From: Streptomyces sp. NBC_01497
Lineage (GTDB): Bacteria > Actinomycetota > Actinomycetes > Streptomycetales > Streptomycetaceae
DNA: 64,000 nucleotides
Assembly: GCF_036250695.1 (NCBI RefSeq)
Contig: NZ_CP109427.1
Coordinates: forward strand, 3,720,001-3,784,000
Reading direction: 5' to 3'
Within the stretch, counting starts at the first letter, position 1, and every line of letters starts with the position of its first letter. The position numbers and the translations under genes were made by a program. The notes under the pieces are model-generated. The model saw nothing but the letters and a program-made list of their open reading frames with translations, was not told the DNA's origin and searched no databases. Positions 16,523 to 25,712 of this stretch are shown in pieces.

Positions 16523-16960
16523 TCACATGTCGAGCACGATGGTGAAGGGACCGTCGTTCGTCAGCGACACCCGCATGTGGGCGCCGAAGCTCCCCGTGTG
16601 CACGGTCGCGCCGAGCGCCCGCAGCCGTGCCACGACCTCGTCGACCAGCGGCTCGGCGACGGGTCCCGACGCGGCCGCGTTCCACGTGGGACGGCGGCCC
16701 TTGCGGGCGTCGCCGTAGAGGGTGAACTGCGAGATCACCATGAGCGGCGCGTCCGTCTCCGAGCAGGACCTCTCACCGTCGAGCATGCGGATCGACCAGA
16801 GCTTCGCGGCGAGCCTCGCCGCCGTCTCCTTCGTGTCGTCATGGGTCACCCCCACCAGCACGCACAGGCCCTCGCCCGTGATCTCACCGACTGTCTCCGT
16901 CCCGGATCCGGACACCACGGACACGCTCGCACCGTCGACCCGCTGCACCACCGCTCGCAT
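16523..16960 (-). CDS. dtd: D-aminoacyl-tRNA deacylase
   Basis: A 145-residue proofreading enzyme that removes D-amino acids from mischarged tRNAs. The conserved motifs are MRAVVQRV at the N-terminus, SQFTLYGD in the middle and NDGPFT near the end (the usual form is NxGPxT). ATG start; TAGGTT lies seven bases upstream on the minus strand, suggesting a leaderless transcript. Convergent with ygfZ and divergent from rsiG. Confidence 0.95.
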   Translation of the reverse strand: MRAVVQRVDGASVSVVSGSGTETVGEITGEGLCVLVGVTHDDTKETAARLAAKLWSIRMLDGERSCSETDAPLMVISQFTLYGDARKGRRPTWNAAASGPVAEPLVDEVVARLRALGATVHTGSFGAHMRVSLTNDGPFTIVLDM

Positions 16961-17141
16961 GCGGACCAACCTACCCGGGGCCGAACGGGTGCAGATCGCC
17001 CGCATGGCCGGGGGCAGGAGTGGCACCATGCAGACAGGCGGTCGCGCACGGCGTCGAGGAGACGACGGTGCGTGACCGGTCGAGGGACGGGGGGTCCCAC
17101 ATGAGGGAATCCCCGTGGCTGAGTGAGGGGCAGCACGCGCG

Positions 17142-17963
17142 ATGAGCACATCTGGAGCCGACCGGGGCGGGCAGACCGACCGGACCGGGCAGGGCGACCG
17201 GGCGGGAACGGGCGACCGGGCCGAGGACGCCGGGCGGCCCGGGCAGCCGCCCGGCGCCGTACCCGCCGCCCGCACGACCACCGGCACGGGCCACGGGACG
17301 GGCGGGGTGGTGGACCCGGGTGCCGGGGCCCTGCTGCCAGGGCAGCGCCCGCACGACCTGACCCTGCTGCGGCTGCCCGAACTGCGGGCCCTGCGCCGTG
17401 ACTCGCAGCGGGACGAGGCCGACCTGAGCTATCTGCGCAGGCTGCTCCAGGGGCGGATCGACATCCTGCGGGACGAGCTGTCCCGCCGTACGGAGCCAAG
17501 GAGGCAGCAGGCAGCGGACGAGCCGGCCGCGCAGGAGCCCGGAGCCGGGGCCGCGACCGGGACGGGACCCGCGGCCGAAGCCGGATCCCCCGCGGGAGCC
17601 GGGCGCCGTCCCGGCGCGGCCCGCGGTGGCCCCGCCACCACCTCGATGGTCGTCCGGCTCGCCGAGATCCTCATCGACCCCCCGTCCCGGCACCGCGCTT
17701 CGGCCCGGCATGTGACCCTCTCGACCCCGCGCGGCGCGGAGTGCAGCAGGCTGGCGGCGGAGACGCTGGCGGAGGTCGAGCTGTCCGACCTCGCGGCCCG
17801 CACGGACGACGAACTGCACGCGGCCATGCGCCGGTTCGTCCGCAACGAGCAGCAGATCTCCCGGCGCCGCCACCAGTTGCAGCGGACGGCGGACGGGTGC
17901 AGCGCGGAGATCGCCCGCAGGTACCGTGAGGGGGAAGCGCAGGTGGACGACCTGCTCACCTGA
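17142..17963 (+). CDS. rsiG: RsiG, c-di-GMP-dependent anti-sigma factor of WhiG
   Basis: A 273-residue protein that carries twice the RsiG c-di-GMP signature E(X)3S(X)2R(X)3Q(X)3D. The first is [16 protein letters not shown] (about residues 91-106); the second is [16 protein letters not shown] (about 239-254). Both are exact. They form the two helices of the coiled-coil that binds a c-di-GMP dimer and, armed by it, sequesters the sporulation sigma factor WhiG. Between them and at the N-terminus are long Ala/Gly/Pro/Thr-rich stretches, so this RsiG is longer than the roughly 200 residues I recall for S. venezuelae. ATG start after GAGGGG. Confidence 0.92.
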   Translation: MSTSGADRGGQTDRTGQGDRAGTGDRAEDAGRPGQPPGAVPAARTTTGTGHGTGGVVDPGAGALLPGQRPHDLTLLRLPELRALRRDSQRDEADLSYLRRLLQGRIDILRDELSRRTEPRRQQAADEPAAQEPGAGAATGTGPAAEAGSPAGAGRRPGAARGGPATTSMVVRLAEILIDPPSRHRASARHVTLSTPRGAECSRLAAETLAEVELSDLAARTDDELHAAMRRFVRNEQQISRRRHQLQRTADGCSAEIARRYREGEAQVDDLLT

Positions 17964-18059
17964 GTGGTACCGGCGCAGGCGGTACGCGGTCGGTGCGGGC
18001 CCACAAGGCCCGGCCGTCGGCGCCGGCCGCGGGCGCCTCGACGTGGAAAGGCCGACGAG

Positions 18060-19076
18060 ATGACTCACGAGCCCACAGGGGCGGCGCCCTCAACGGCAGC
18101 CTCCGCACCGACCGCGCCGCGCGCGGGCACCGCGCCCGCGCTGCCGGTCCTCGCCGAGGTCGTACGGTCCGGGTTCGTGGAGGGCCACCACCGCGGCTCG
18201 CTGGTCCTGCTCGCCGCCGACGGCCGCGTGGAGTTCGCGCTCGGCGAGCCGGACGCGCCGGTCTTCCCCCGCTCCAGCAACAAGCCGATGCAGGCCGCGG
18301 CGATCCTGCGGGCCGGCCTCGACCTGAGCGGCGAACGGCTGGCACTGGCCGCGGCGAGCCACTCGGGCGAGGGCTTCCACCTGGATCTCGTACGGACCAT
18401 GCTCGCCGAATTCGGCCTCACCGAGGCCGACCTGGGTACCCCGCCGGACCTGCCGGTGGACCCGGTGGAGGCGCGCGAGTACCTGGCGGCGGGCCATGAA
18501 CCCAGCAAGATCGCGATGAACTGCTCGGGCAAGCACACGGCGATGCTGGCGGCCTGCCTGCACAACGGCTGGCCGACCGGGTCGTACCTGGACCCGGAGC
18601 ACCCGTTGCAGCGGCTCGTGCGCACGGTGATCGAGGAGACGGCGGGCGAGCCCGTCACCGCGATCGGTACGGACGGCTGCGGCGCCCCCCTGATGGCGAT
18701 CAGCCTGACGGGGCTCGCACGCGCCTTCCGCCACTTCGTACGGGCGGAGCCCGGCTCCCCGGAGCGGCGGGTGGCCGACGCGATGCGCGCGCACCCCGAG
18801 TACGTGGCGGGCACGCGCCGCGCCGACACCTGGCTGATGGCGGGCGCGCCGGGCACGCTGTCGAAGACGGGCGCGGAGGCCGTGCAGGCCGTGGCCCTTG
18901 AGGACGGCCGGGCGCTGGCGCTGAAGATCGACGACGGCGGCGCGCGCGCTGTCGGACCGGTCATGGCGCGGGCGCTGGACCGCCTGGGCGTGAAGGCGGA
19001 CGTGGTGGAGCGGATCGCGAAGTCGCCGGTGCTGGGCGGCGGCGTGGAGGTCGGCGAGGTCCTGGCGACGTTCTGA
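18060..19076 (+). CDS. L-asparaginase II family protein
   Basis: A 338-residue protein of the bacterial asparaginase II family (PF06089), unrelated to the classical AnsA/AnsB fold. Diagnostic segments: FPRSSNKPMQAAAI, ASHSGEGFH, NCSGKHTAML with the conserved Ser-Gly-Lys-His, and TDGCGAPLMAIS. Deamidates L-asparagine to aspartate and ammonia. The N-terminal 35 residues are disordered. The ATG has GGAAAGG upstream. It lies 96 bases after rsiG on the same strand, probably by chance of genome context rather than pathway. Confidence 0.9.
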   Translation: MTHEPTGAAPSTAASAPTAPRAGTAPALPVLAEVVRSGFVEGHHRGSLVLLAADGRVEFALGEPDAPVFPRSSNKPMQAAAILRAGLDLSGERLALAAASHSGEGFHLDLVRTMLAEFGLTEADLGTPPDLPVDPVEAREYLAAGHEPSKIAMNCSGKHTAMLAACLHNGWPTGSYLDPEHPLQRLVRTVIEETAGEPVTAIGTDGCGAPLMAISLTGLARAFRHFVRAEPGSPERRVADAMRAHPEYVAGTRRADTWLMAGAPGTLSKTGAEAVQAVALEDGRALALKIDDGGARAVGPVMARALDRLGVKADVVERIAKSPVLGGGVEVGEVLATF

Positions 19077-19353
19077 GGCCCGGACGAGCCTCGCCGCGAG
19101 GCCCGGACCGGTGACTGGTGTCCCGCCGGATCCCGGGGGAAACGTTTACTCCCGGGCCGGCCCCGTCCCGAGGCCGCAGCAGACACGTCCCCGCCCCAGG
19201 CCCCGCGGCGCTCGACGCACCGACGCACCCAGGCACCGACGCACCGCCGGAGCCGCCCGCCCGGGAGCTGACCACCGGTCCAGGACCGGGGCGGGTGCGC
19301 TCCTGGCGGGAAAGCATGTGCGAGGGGCGGGGGCGAACACCTAGCGTGGCGGC

Positions 19354-20598
19354 ATGAGCGTCGAGGTCCGTAACGTCACTGCCCCCGAGTATTCCGACTG
19401 GCTGCGCGCCGTGGACACGGGATTCTTGAACATCACGTCCCGCTCGCCGGAGGAGGTGGCGTCCCGGCTGGCCCGGACGGACCTCGGCCGGACGTGGGGC
19501 GCGTTCGACGAGGGCCGGTGCGTCGCGACGTACCGATCCTTCGCCCAGGAGCTGACCGTCCCCGGCGGCGCGGCCGTGCCCACCGACGCGATCTCCGCCG
19601 TCACCGTCACCGCCAGCCATCGCGGGCGGGGCCTGCTCCGGCAGATGATCATCGCGGACCTCACCGCCGCGAAGGAGCGCGGGGACGTCGTGGCGAACCT
19701 CGTCGCCGCCGAGTACCGGATCTACGGCCGGTTCGGCTTCGGTCGCGCGACCAGTACCGCGAAGTGGGTCGTGTCCGTGCCCCGCACGGGTCTCGACCTG
19801 CGACGCTGGTCGCCGCCCGAGGACGGCGCCCGGATCGACCTGGTCGACGGGGCCGAGGTGCGCAAGCACGGCCCCGCGTTCCACGACCGGTGGCGGGCCC
19901 TCCAGCCGGGGGCGATCGACCGCGACGACCGCTGGTGGAGCGTCAACACGGGACTCGAACCGACGACACCGCCGTTCACGGAACCGTTCCACGCGGTGTA
20001 CCGGTCGGCTGCGGGCGAGGTCGAGGGGCTTGCGACGTACACCGTCGAGGGGAACTGGAACGACGCGAAGCAGCCGGAGAACATCCTCTCGGTACGGCGC
20101 CTGAGCGCGATGTCGCCCACCGTCGAGCGGGCCCTGTGGCACTTCCTGTGCTCACTCGACTGGGTCGTGGAGGTCCGCACCGGGCAGCGGGCGCCCGACG
20201 ACCTGCTGCCCCACTACCTGCCGGACCCGCGCGCCGCGCACCTCGCCGGCACGGCCGACTACCTGTGGCTGCGCGTCCTCGACACCGCCCGGGCCCTCAC
20301 CGCACGGACGTACGGGACCCCCGGCACGCTGGTCCTCGACGTACGGGACGGCGCGGGCATGGCGTCCGGCCGCTACCTGCTGGACGCGACGGCCGACGGC
20401 GCCACGTGCACCCCGACGACCCGTTCGGCGGACATCACCCTCGGCGCGGACGCCCTGGGCTCGCTGTATCTGGGCGACGAGACCCCGACCCGGCTCGCCG
20501 CGCTGGGCTCGGTGACGGAGGAGCGGGCGGGCGCGCTCGCCCGGGCGGAGGCCCTGTTCCACACGCCACGACGCCCGTGGTGCCCGGACATGTTCTGA
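19354..20598 (+). CDS. Eis-like GNAT N-acetyltransferase
   Basis: A 414-residue protein of the Eis family: an N-terminal GNAT domain with the acetyl-CoA motif VTVTASHRGRGLLRQMI (about 82-98) and AEYRIYGRFGFGRAT, a central second GNAT-like region and a C-terminal sterol-carrier-like domain. The C-terminus ends in a free DMF, and Eis enzymes use the C-terminal carboxylate in catalysis. Relatives acetylate multiple amines of aminoglycosides and peptides. TAGCGT (19342-19347) ends six bases before the ATG, a leaderless arrangement. Confidence 0.9.
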   Translation: MSVEVRNVTAPEYSDWLRAVDTGFLNITSRSPEEVASRLARTDLGRTWGAFDEGRCVATYRSFAQELTVPGGAAVPTDAISAVTVTASHRGRGLLRQMIIADLTAAKERGDVVANLVAAEYRIYGRFGFGRATSTAKWVVSVPRTGLDLRRWSPPEDGARIDLVDGAEVRKHGPAFHDRWRALQPGAIDRDDRWWSVNTGLEPTTPPFTEPFHAVYRSAAGEVEGLATYTVEGNWNDAKQPENILSVRRLSAMSPTVERALWHFLCSLDWVVEVRTGQRAPDDLLPHYLPDPRAAHLAGTADYLWLRVLDTARALTARTYGTPGTLVLDVRDGAGMASGRYLLDATADGATCTPTTRSADITLGADALGSLYLGDETPTRLAALGSVTEERAGALARAEALFHTPRRPWCPDMF

Positions 20599-20692
20599 GG
20601 CCGGATCCGCCCACCGGCCTGCCGATGCCGAGGAACGGGGCCGCCCGGGCGGGCCCCGGCGCCCGCCGCCTGCCCTGCGTACCCTTCCTGGC

Positions 20693-21334
20693 ATGCGGCA
20701 GGACGGTTTGCGCGAGCGCAAGAAGCGGCGGCGGTTCCAGGAGATCTCGGACGCGGCCATCGCGCTCTTCATGGCGAGGGGCTTCGAGAACGTGCCGGTC
20801 GCGGAGATCGCGGCGGCCGTGGAGATCTCGAAGCCGACCCTCTTCCGGTACTTCCCGTCGAAGGAGGACCTGGTCCTGCACCGCTTCGCCGATCACGAGG
20901 ACGAGGCGGCGCGCGTGGTGCGGGCGGGAGCCGCGGACGGCGTGGCACCGCTCGAAGCGCTGCTGCGGCACCTGCTGGACGGGCTCGGCCGCCACGATCC
21001 GGTGACGGGGCTCAACGACGATCCCCGCGTCCTCGCGTACCACCGGCTGCTGTACGGAACCCCGGGCCTGGCCGCCGGCATGCGCGCGTACCAGCAGCGC
21101 AGCGAGGCGGCACTCGCCGACGCGCTGCGCGAGGAGGCGGCGGGCAGGGGACGGGACGCGGACCCGCTCGCGGCGCTGCTGGCGGCCGTGCAGATCGTGG
21201 CCGTGCAGCGGGTGCTGGCGGAGGAGAACTGGCGGCGGATCGCGGGCGGCGAGCCGGCGGACGCGGTACGCCCGGACGGCATCGCGGCGGCGGAGGCGGC
21301 GTTCCGCCGGCTGCGCGAGGGGCTGGGGGCCTGA
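20693..21334 (+). CDS. TetR-family regulator
   Basis: A 213-residue regulator with the helix-turn-helix at about residues 12-58 (FQEISDAAIALFMARGFENV; EISKPTLFRYFPSKEDLV). The C-terminal part is the TetR_C/AcyR-like domain with many Arg and Ala. TACCCT (20680-20685) ends seven bases before the ATG, so the mRNA is probably leaderless. No target is visible; it follows the Eis-like gene on the same strand and may regulate it. Confidence 0.88.
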   Translation: MRQDGLRERKKRRRFQEISDAAIALFMARGFENVPVAEIAAAVEISKPTLFRYFPSKEDLVLHRFADHEDEAARVVRAGAADGVAPLEALLRHLLDGLGRHDPVTGLNDDPRVLAYHRLLYGTPGLAAGMRAYQQRSEAALADALREEAAGRGRDADPLAALLAAVQIVAVQRVLAEENWRRIAGGEPADAVRPDGIAAAEAAFRRLREGLGA

Positions 21335-21683
21335 GAGCGGGGCCCGCGGGCGGGGTGGCCTGAGAGCGGCGCGGGCGGGGTGGCGGCCGGGGCCCCGAGC
21401 GGGGTCGGTGGGCCGGAGCGGCGGGCGGCGCCTGCGAGCAGGGCCCACGGGCGCGTCCGGATGTGCCGGTGTGGCGTGGCCGGCGCGGGCCCGGCGGAAG
21501 GTGCCGCGTCCTGCGGGTGCGGACGTGCCCGGTCCGGCGCGGCCCGTGCCGCCTCGGCCCGGACCGGGTCCGGGGCCGGGCGCCCCGTGGCGATGAGTTC
21601 CGGCCGGGTCGCGAGTCTGTTCCGGTGACCGTCACGGGACGTCGTACGGCGGTCACCCGGTACACGCCACCACGGAGGACACG
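21335..21683. other. Noncoding gap
   Basis: No gene is credible here. The sequence is G-rich with near-repeated GGGGCCC and GCGGGCGGGG runs, and nothing is recognised apart from the ribosome binding site ACGGAGGA just before the DUF899 start. Confidence 0.6.
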
Positions 21684-22463
21684 ATGACGACCACACCGGA
21701 CGACCCGACCACCGCACTGCCGGGCCGCCCGCCCCTCGTCGACCTGGCGACCTGGCAGGCCGCCCGTGACGAGCTGCTGGTGCGCGAGAAGGCCCACACC
21801 CACGAGGGGGACGCGCTCGCCGCGGCCCGCCGCCGGCTGCCGATGGTGGAGTTCGACGGGAGGACCGAGGTCGTCGGACCCGACGGACCGGTCCCGTTCC
21901 TCGACCTGTTCCAGGGCCGCGACGAGCTCGTGGTCTACAAGCACATGTGGCACGACGGCGCGCCGCACCAGGGGCAGTGCGAGGGCTGCACCCTGACGGC
22001 CTGGCACCTGAAGGACGCCGTCTACCTCAACGCCCGCGGCGTCTCGTTCGCCGTCCTGACCACGGGACGCCGGGACGAAGTGGCCTCCTACGTCGCCTTC
22101 ATGGGCTACACCCAGCCCTGGTACTCGGTGCGTGACGTGGCCGCGCCGGTCGGCGGCAGCATGGGTTCCCTCACCTGTTTCCTGCGCGACGGCGACCGGG
22201 TGTTCCTCACCTACTCCACGACGGGTCGCGGCAACGAGCCCGTGAGCGGGTTCCTGGCCCTGCTCGACATGACGCCGTACGGTCGCGGCGAGGCGTGGGA
22301 GGACCACCCCGAAGGCCGGCCCGAGGGGCGCGGCCCGTGCTGGTACTGGCGCTCCGACGCGGAGGGGAACGCCACCTGGGGTCCGACCAGCCGGCCCGTG
22401 CCGCAGTGGACCCGCCCCGGCGCGACCCCCGTGGAGACCCTCGGCCGACACGGCCGGCACTGA
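21684..22463 (+). CDS. DUF899-family thioredoxin-like protein
   Basis: A 259-residue member of DUF899, a thioredoxin-fold family of unknown activity. Key segments are KAHTHEGDALAAARRRLP, LVVYKHMWHDG, CEGCTLTAWH with a CxxC at the thioredoxin-like position, and the late DMTPYGRGEAWEDHPEGRP. The ATG follows ACGGAGGACACG. Not in an obvious operon; a role in oxidative-stress defence is only inferred from the fold. Confidence 0.87.
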   Translation: MTTTPDDPTTALPGRPPLVDLATWQAARDELLVREKAHTHEGDALAAARRRLPMVEFDGRTEVVGPDGPVPFLDLFQGRDELVVYKHMWHDGAPHQGQCEGCTLTAWHLKDAVYLNARGVSFAVLTTGRRDEVASYVAFMGYTQPWYSVRDVAAPVGGSMGSLTCFLRDGDRVFLTYSTTGRGNEPVSGFLALLDMTPYGRGEAWEDHPEGRPEGRGPCWYWRSDAEGNATWGPTSRPVPQWTRPGATPVETLGRHGRH

Positions 22464-22582
22464 CGCGCCTTCGTCGACGGGCCGGCCGGCGCCGAGCCTT
22501 TCGGCCTCATGGTGCCGGGTCACCTTTTTGACCGGGCTGCCTTCCGCCGGCACGCGCGGGCCCCCAGGCGGGTCGCGGGCGC

Positions 22583-23242
22583 TCAGGTCAGGTCGCGGGG
22601 GCCGTAGAGGGCGTGCGGGTGGTCACTGTGCAGGGCCCAGTACCGGTCGCCGTACGACCAGTGCCACCACTCGGTGGGGTAGTTGACGAGCCCGGCCGCA
22701 CCGAGCGCCGCGCTCAGCAGGTCGCGGTGCGCGCGGGCCTCGGCGGGGACCGGGGCCTCGGTGTAGCACGCGCCCGCGCTCTCCTCCGGGTTCGCGTTGA
22801 CCGGGGTGCCCAGGTCCAGTTCGGCGCCGTCCCGTGTCATGAGCGTCAGGTCGACGGCCGCTCCCGCGCTGTGCGGCGCGATCTCCGGCGGGGACACGTA
22901 CCGGCTGGCGGCGGTGTGGATGCTCGCCGCGGACCAGTCGGGGTGCAGGGCGCGCAGCTCCTCGGCGTACGACTCGAAGTAGTGGCGCTGCAGGACGGGC
23001 CGGCGGTATCCCTCCAGGAACAACAGCCGTATCCCGGACGGGAGGTGGTCCTGTGCGGCGACGAGGCGCGCGGCGACGCCCTCCCGCAGGTGCATGTACG
23101 CGTTCTGGCGGGCCGCCTGGCGTCCGTCGACGCGCAGGGCTCCACCCCGGTACGTGCGGACGTCCACGAACGGCTCGCCGCACTCCTCGACGGGCACGGA
23201 GGTCACCCGGGGATCGGACATGAGGACGACGTCGGTGGTCAT
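22583..23242 (-). CDS. VanX-like D-Ala-D-Ala dipeptidase
   Basis: A 219-residue zinc peptidase of the M15D family. Zinc ligands are H124 and D131 in PHSAGAAVD and H194 in EWWHW; the catalytic base is E191 and the transition-state Arg is R80 in EGYRRP. The family hydrolyses D-Ala-D-Ala in peptidoglycan precursor recycling or in glycopeptide resistance. There is no signal peptide and no vanH or vanA next to it, so it is more likely a housekeeping (DdpX-like) dipeptidase. Divergent from the small gene at 23342. Confidence 0.9.
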   Translation of the reverse strand: MTTDVVLMSDPRVTSVPVEECGEPFVDVRTYRGGALRVDGRQAARQNAYMHLREGVAARLVAAQDHLPSGIRLLFLEGYRRPVLQRHYFESYAEELRALHPDWSAASIHTAASRYVSPPEIAPHSAGAAVDLTLMTRDGAELDLGTPVNANPEESAGACYTEAPVPAEARAHRDLLSAALGAAGLVNYPTEWWHWSYGDRYWALHSDHPHALYGPRDLT

Positions 23243-23341
23243 GCCGGCGATCCTGCCACCCGGGTGCCGGCGCGGCCCGGTCACCCTCGCCGCCGGGCCC
23301 GGCCGTGGTTCGATGGGCTGTCCACAACCTGGGGAGGACAC

Positions 23342-23713
23342 GTGATCCGCGGTGAACCGGTCGCCGAACGCCTGTGGCACGGAGCGGAGTTGACGTCGGT
23401 ACCGCTCCGCGTGACCTCTCACGCGCGGCGGCGGGCCGGCGACGCCACCGCCGGGCAGCCCGCACCGTGGACGCTGCCCGACTTCACGGTGGACGACGAG
23501 GGGCCGGGCGACACCCTGGCCGCCTCGCTCGACGACCCGCTCTCGTCCAGCGGCGGCCGGTACGCCGGTTCCACCTCATGCACCTGGGCGTACGTGGTCC
23601 CCTGCGCGCGGGAGTTCTCGTACGCGCGCGGCGACCGCGCGGCACGGGCCGCCGCGGTGGCGTACGCGTGTTCCGCCGGGGTGCCCGAGGACCGACCCGA
23701 CTGGGAGGACTGA
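23342..23713 (+). CDS. Small protein of unknown function
   Basis: A 123-residue protein with no recognised domain. GTG start with GGGGAGGA upstream. The sequence has an acidic middle (FTVDDEGPGDTLAAS), four conserved-looking aromatic and Cys residues (TSCTWAYVVPCAREFSYA) and an Ala-rich helix ending in PDWED. It lies four bases upstream of the F420-type reductase and may be co-translated with it. No membrane segment. Function unknown. Confidence 0.6.
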   Translation: MIRGEPVAERLWHGAELTSVPLRVTSHARRRAGDATAGQPAPWTLPDFTVDDEGPGDTLAASLDDPLSSSGGRYAGSTSCTWAYVVPCAREFSYARGDRAARAAAVAYACSAGVPEDRPDWED

Positions 23714-23717
23714 GCGC

Positions 23718-24131
23718 ATGCCGCGCCTCAACGCGTTCAAGCACCGTGCCGTCACCGCGCTGCAGCGGCACGTCGTCAACCCGCTCACCGCGCGCAATCC
23801 CGCACAGGTCCTGATCGAGACCACCGGCAGGGTCTCGGGCGAGCCGCGCCGTACACCGGTCGGCGGCAGCCTGATCGGGGCGACGTTCTGGCTCGTGTCC
23901 GAGTACGGCGAACAGTCCCAGTACGTACGGAACATCCGGGCGGACCCGCGCGTCCGCGTCCGCGTCAAGGGGCACTGGTACACGGGGACGGCCGAGCCCA
24001 TGCCCGAGGACGACGCGCGCGCCCGCCTGCGGACGCTGCCGCGCGGCAACAGCGCGGCCGTCGTCCTGGTCGGCACGGACCTGCTGACCGTACGCGTCGA
24101 CCTCGCCCCCGAGGACGGGCCCGCGGTCTGA
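23718..24131 (+). CDS. Deazaflavin (F420)-dependent nitroreductase family protein
   Basis: A 137-residue protein of the Ddn/FDOR-A family. The family segments ETTGRVSGEPRRTPV (residues 32-46), FWLVSEYGEQSQYVRNIRADPRVRV and the closing strands are all present. These enzymes use reduced coenzyme F420 to reduce quinones or nitro compounds, often at the membrane. It starts four bases after the small gene at 23342, so the two form an operon. Confidence 0.9.
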   Translation: MPRLNAFKHRAVTALQRHVVNPLTARNPAQVLIETTGRVSGEPRRTPVGGSLIGATFWLVSEYGEQSQYVRNIRADPRVRVRVKGHWYTGTAEPMPEDDARARLRTLPRGNSAAVVLVGTDLLTVRVDLAPEDGPAV

Positions 24132-24210
24132 CGTGCGGCGGGACCCGTCCGCGTGGTCGGCGCTCGCGCGACCTCCCCGGGCGGGTCCCGGGCGGCGCGG
24201 GGAGAACAGC

Positions 24211-24276
24211 TCAGTGGCCGGCGCTCCGGCCGCCGTCGGTGTGCGGGATCACGCCGGTGACGAACGGGGCCCCCGC
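24211..24276 (-). pseudogene. C-terminal remnant of a short-chain dehydrogenase
   Basis: On the minus strand the last 20 codons before a stop at 24211 read APFVTGVIPHTDGGRSAGH. This is the typical C-terminus of SDR enzymes (F-VTG-x-DGG). The rest of the enzyme is gone: upstream is the end of the acetyltransferase gene. The remnant may mark a deletion. Confidence 0.5.
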
Positions 24277-24284
24277 GCCGGTGG

Positions 24285-24815
24285 TCACGGCGTCCACTCC
24301 TCGGCGAGCAGGCCGAGGACGACCACGTCCGCGAAGGCTCCGTACACCCAGGCCGCGCTGCGCAGGGTGCCCTCGACGGAGAACCCCGTCCGGGCCGCGG
24401 CGGTGGTCATCGCGGTGTTGTCGGCCAGGGTCTCGATCTGGAGCCGCCGCAGACCGCGCACGGCGAACCCGTACTCGCACAGGACGCGGACGACGTCCGT
24501 GCCCAGTCCGCGCCCACGGAACGCGGGAAGCAGGGAGATGCCCAGGTGGGCGCTCCTGTTGTGCGGGTCGATCTGCCACAGCAGGGCCTCCCCCGCCAGG
24601 TCCTGCGACTCCCCCTCCACCACCGAGAACCAGGCCGTGCCGGCGGACGGCTTGGCCATCGACGCGGCCGAGCCCTCCGCGTCCGCCGGCAGCGGTCGCC
24701 AGGGACCGGAGTCGGAGCCCGACCGCTCCCGTACGTCCTCGTACAACTCCGCCTGGAAAACGGGGACATCGCTGTCCCGCCGGGTGCGCAGTGCAACTTT
24801 CTCTCCTCGTATCAC
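24285..24815 (-). CDS. GNAT acetyltransferase (RimJ/RimL type)
   Basis: A 176-residue acetyltransferase. The acetyl-CoA binding loop is LLPAFRGRGLGTDVVRVL (about 95-112), with GLRRLQIETLADNTA and the KxGF-equivalent AARTGFSVEGTLR following. Typical of small-molecule or ribosomal protein alanine acetyltransferases; the substrate is unknown. It starts 57 bases from the nucleotidyltransferase stop and is on the same strand. Confidence 0.88.
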   Translation of the reverse strand: MIRGEKVALRTRRDSDVPVFQAELYEDVRERSGSDSGPWRPLPADAEGSAASMAKPSAGTAWFSVVEGESQDLAGEALLWQIDPHNRSAHLGISLLPAFRGRGLGTDVVRVLCEYGFAVRGLRRLQIETLADNTAMTTAAARTGFSVEGTLRSAAWVYGAFADVVVLGLLAEEWTP

Positions 24816-24872
24816 CCGCCCTTGGTACCCCGGCCGCCGCGGCCGATCAACCGGATTGCCGCGCGTCGGCGC

Positions 24873-25691
24873 TCAGCCGTGGCCGCCGGCCGCCGGGCGC
24901 TCGCTCCCCTGACTCCTTTCGAGTCCCTCGGCGTCATCGGCGCCCTCGACGGCGACGGTGACCCCCGTGGTCCCCTCCGTGTCTCCCCGCCGCGCCCCGG
25001 ATCGTGCGAGGGCGACGATCCGTTCGGCCTGGGCGGCGAGCGCCCCGTCGCGGCGGACCGTCGCGCGCGCCAGCCGGATCACGTCCGCCGCCCAGGCACC
25101 CGTCGCCGCGTCCCGCTCGTCGATGCGCGCGAAACCCCGGTCCAGCAGGCCGCGTGCCTCCTCGGGACGGCCGCGGCCCAGCGCCTTGAGCGCGCCGAGC
25201 GCGTTGGCGAGCGCGCTCGCCGGGCGCGACCACTCCCCCTCGCGGGCGCGGGCAGCCGGGTTGCGGGCATCGTGGTCCGCGTCGTCCGCGACCGACTCCG
25301 CCCGTACGGACAGGTCGAGCCGCCAGAACAACGAAACCCCTTCGAAGCGCGCGAACAGCAGGCGGCGGCGGGCGGAGTGCAGGAAGTCCGGGTCGGCCCG
25401 GACTTCCGTCAGCAGCCGGACGCCCGCCAGGATGCGCGGGACGTCCGCCACGGCTGCCCCGAACACCGCGTCCCGCACCACCCACTCGACGTCGATGTCG
25501 CTGAACTCGTCGGCGGTGCCCGCCGCGAGGGACCCCCGCAGGGCGGCACGGGAACCGGGGAGCGCGGCCTCCAGCGCCGCCAGGACCCGGCCGGCCAGCT
25601 CCTCCCGCGGCTCCGCGTCCGCCCGGCACCGACCGCCGGTGTCATCGCCGCCGCTGCCGCCCGTGCCCGCCTCGTCGTCCCTGGCCTCCAC
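24873..25691 (-). CDS. Nucleotidyltransferase-domain protein
   Basis: A 272-residue protein whose residues about 45-75 have the polymerase-beta nucleotidyltransferase signature: GSLAAGTADEFSDIDVEWVV, with the GS helix start and two Asp in the DxD position. It resembles aminoglycoside adenylyltransferase-like and minimal NTase proteins, followed by a helical C-terminal half. The N-terminal 30 residues and the last 40 are low-complexity. Substrate unknown. Confidence 0.75.
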   Translation of the reverse strand: MEARDDEAGTGGSGGDDTGGRCRADAEPREELAGRVLAALEAALPGSRAALRGSLAAGTADEFSDIDVEWVVRDAVFGAAVADVPRILAGVRLLTEVRADPDFLHSARRRLLFARFEGVSLFWRLDLSVRAESVADDADHDARNPAARAREGEWSRPASALANALGALKALGRGRPEEARGLLDRGFARIDERDAATGAWAADVIRLARATVRRDGALAAQAERIVALARSGARRGDTEGTTGVTVAVEGADDAEGLERSQGSERPAAGGHG

Positions 25692-25712
25692 GCACCCGAG
25701 CCTCCCCCGGGG

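Noticed and set aside
19117..19357. Two overlapping plus-strand ORFs before the Eis-like gene
   Set aside because: Pro/Arg-rich with no start signals; the Eis-like gene's own leaderless promoter lies in them.
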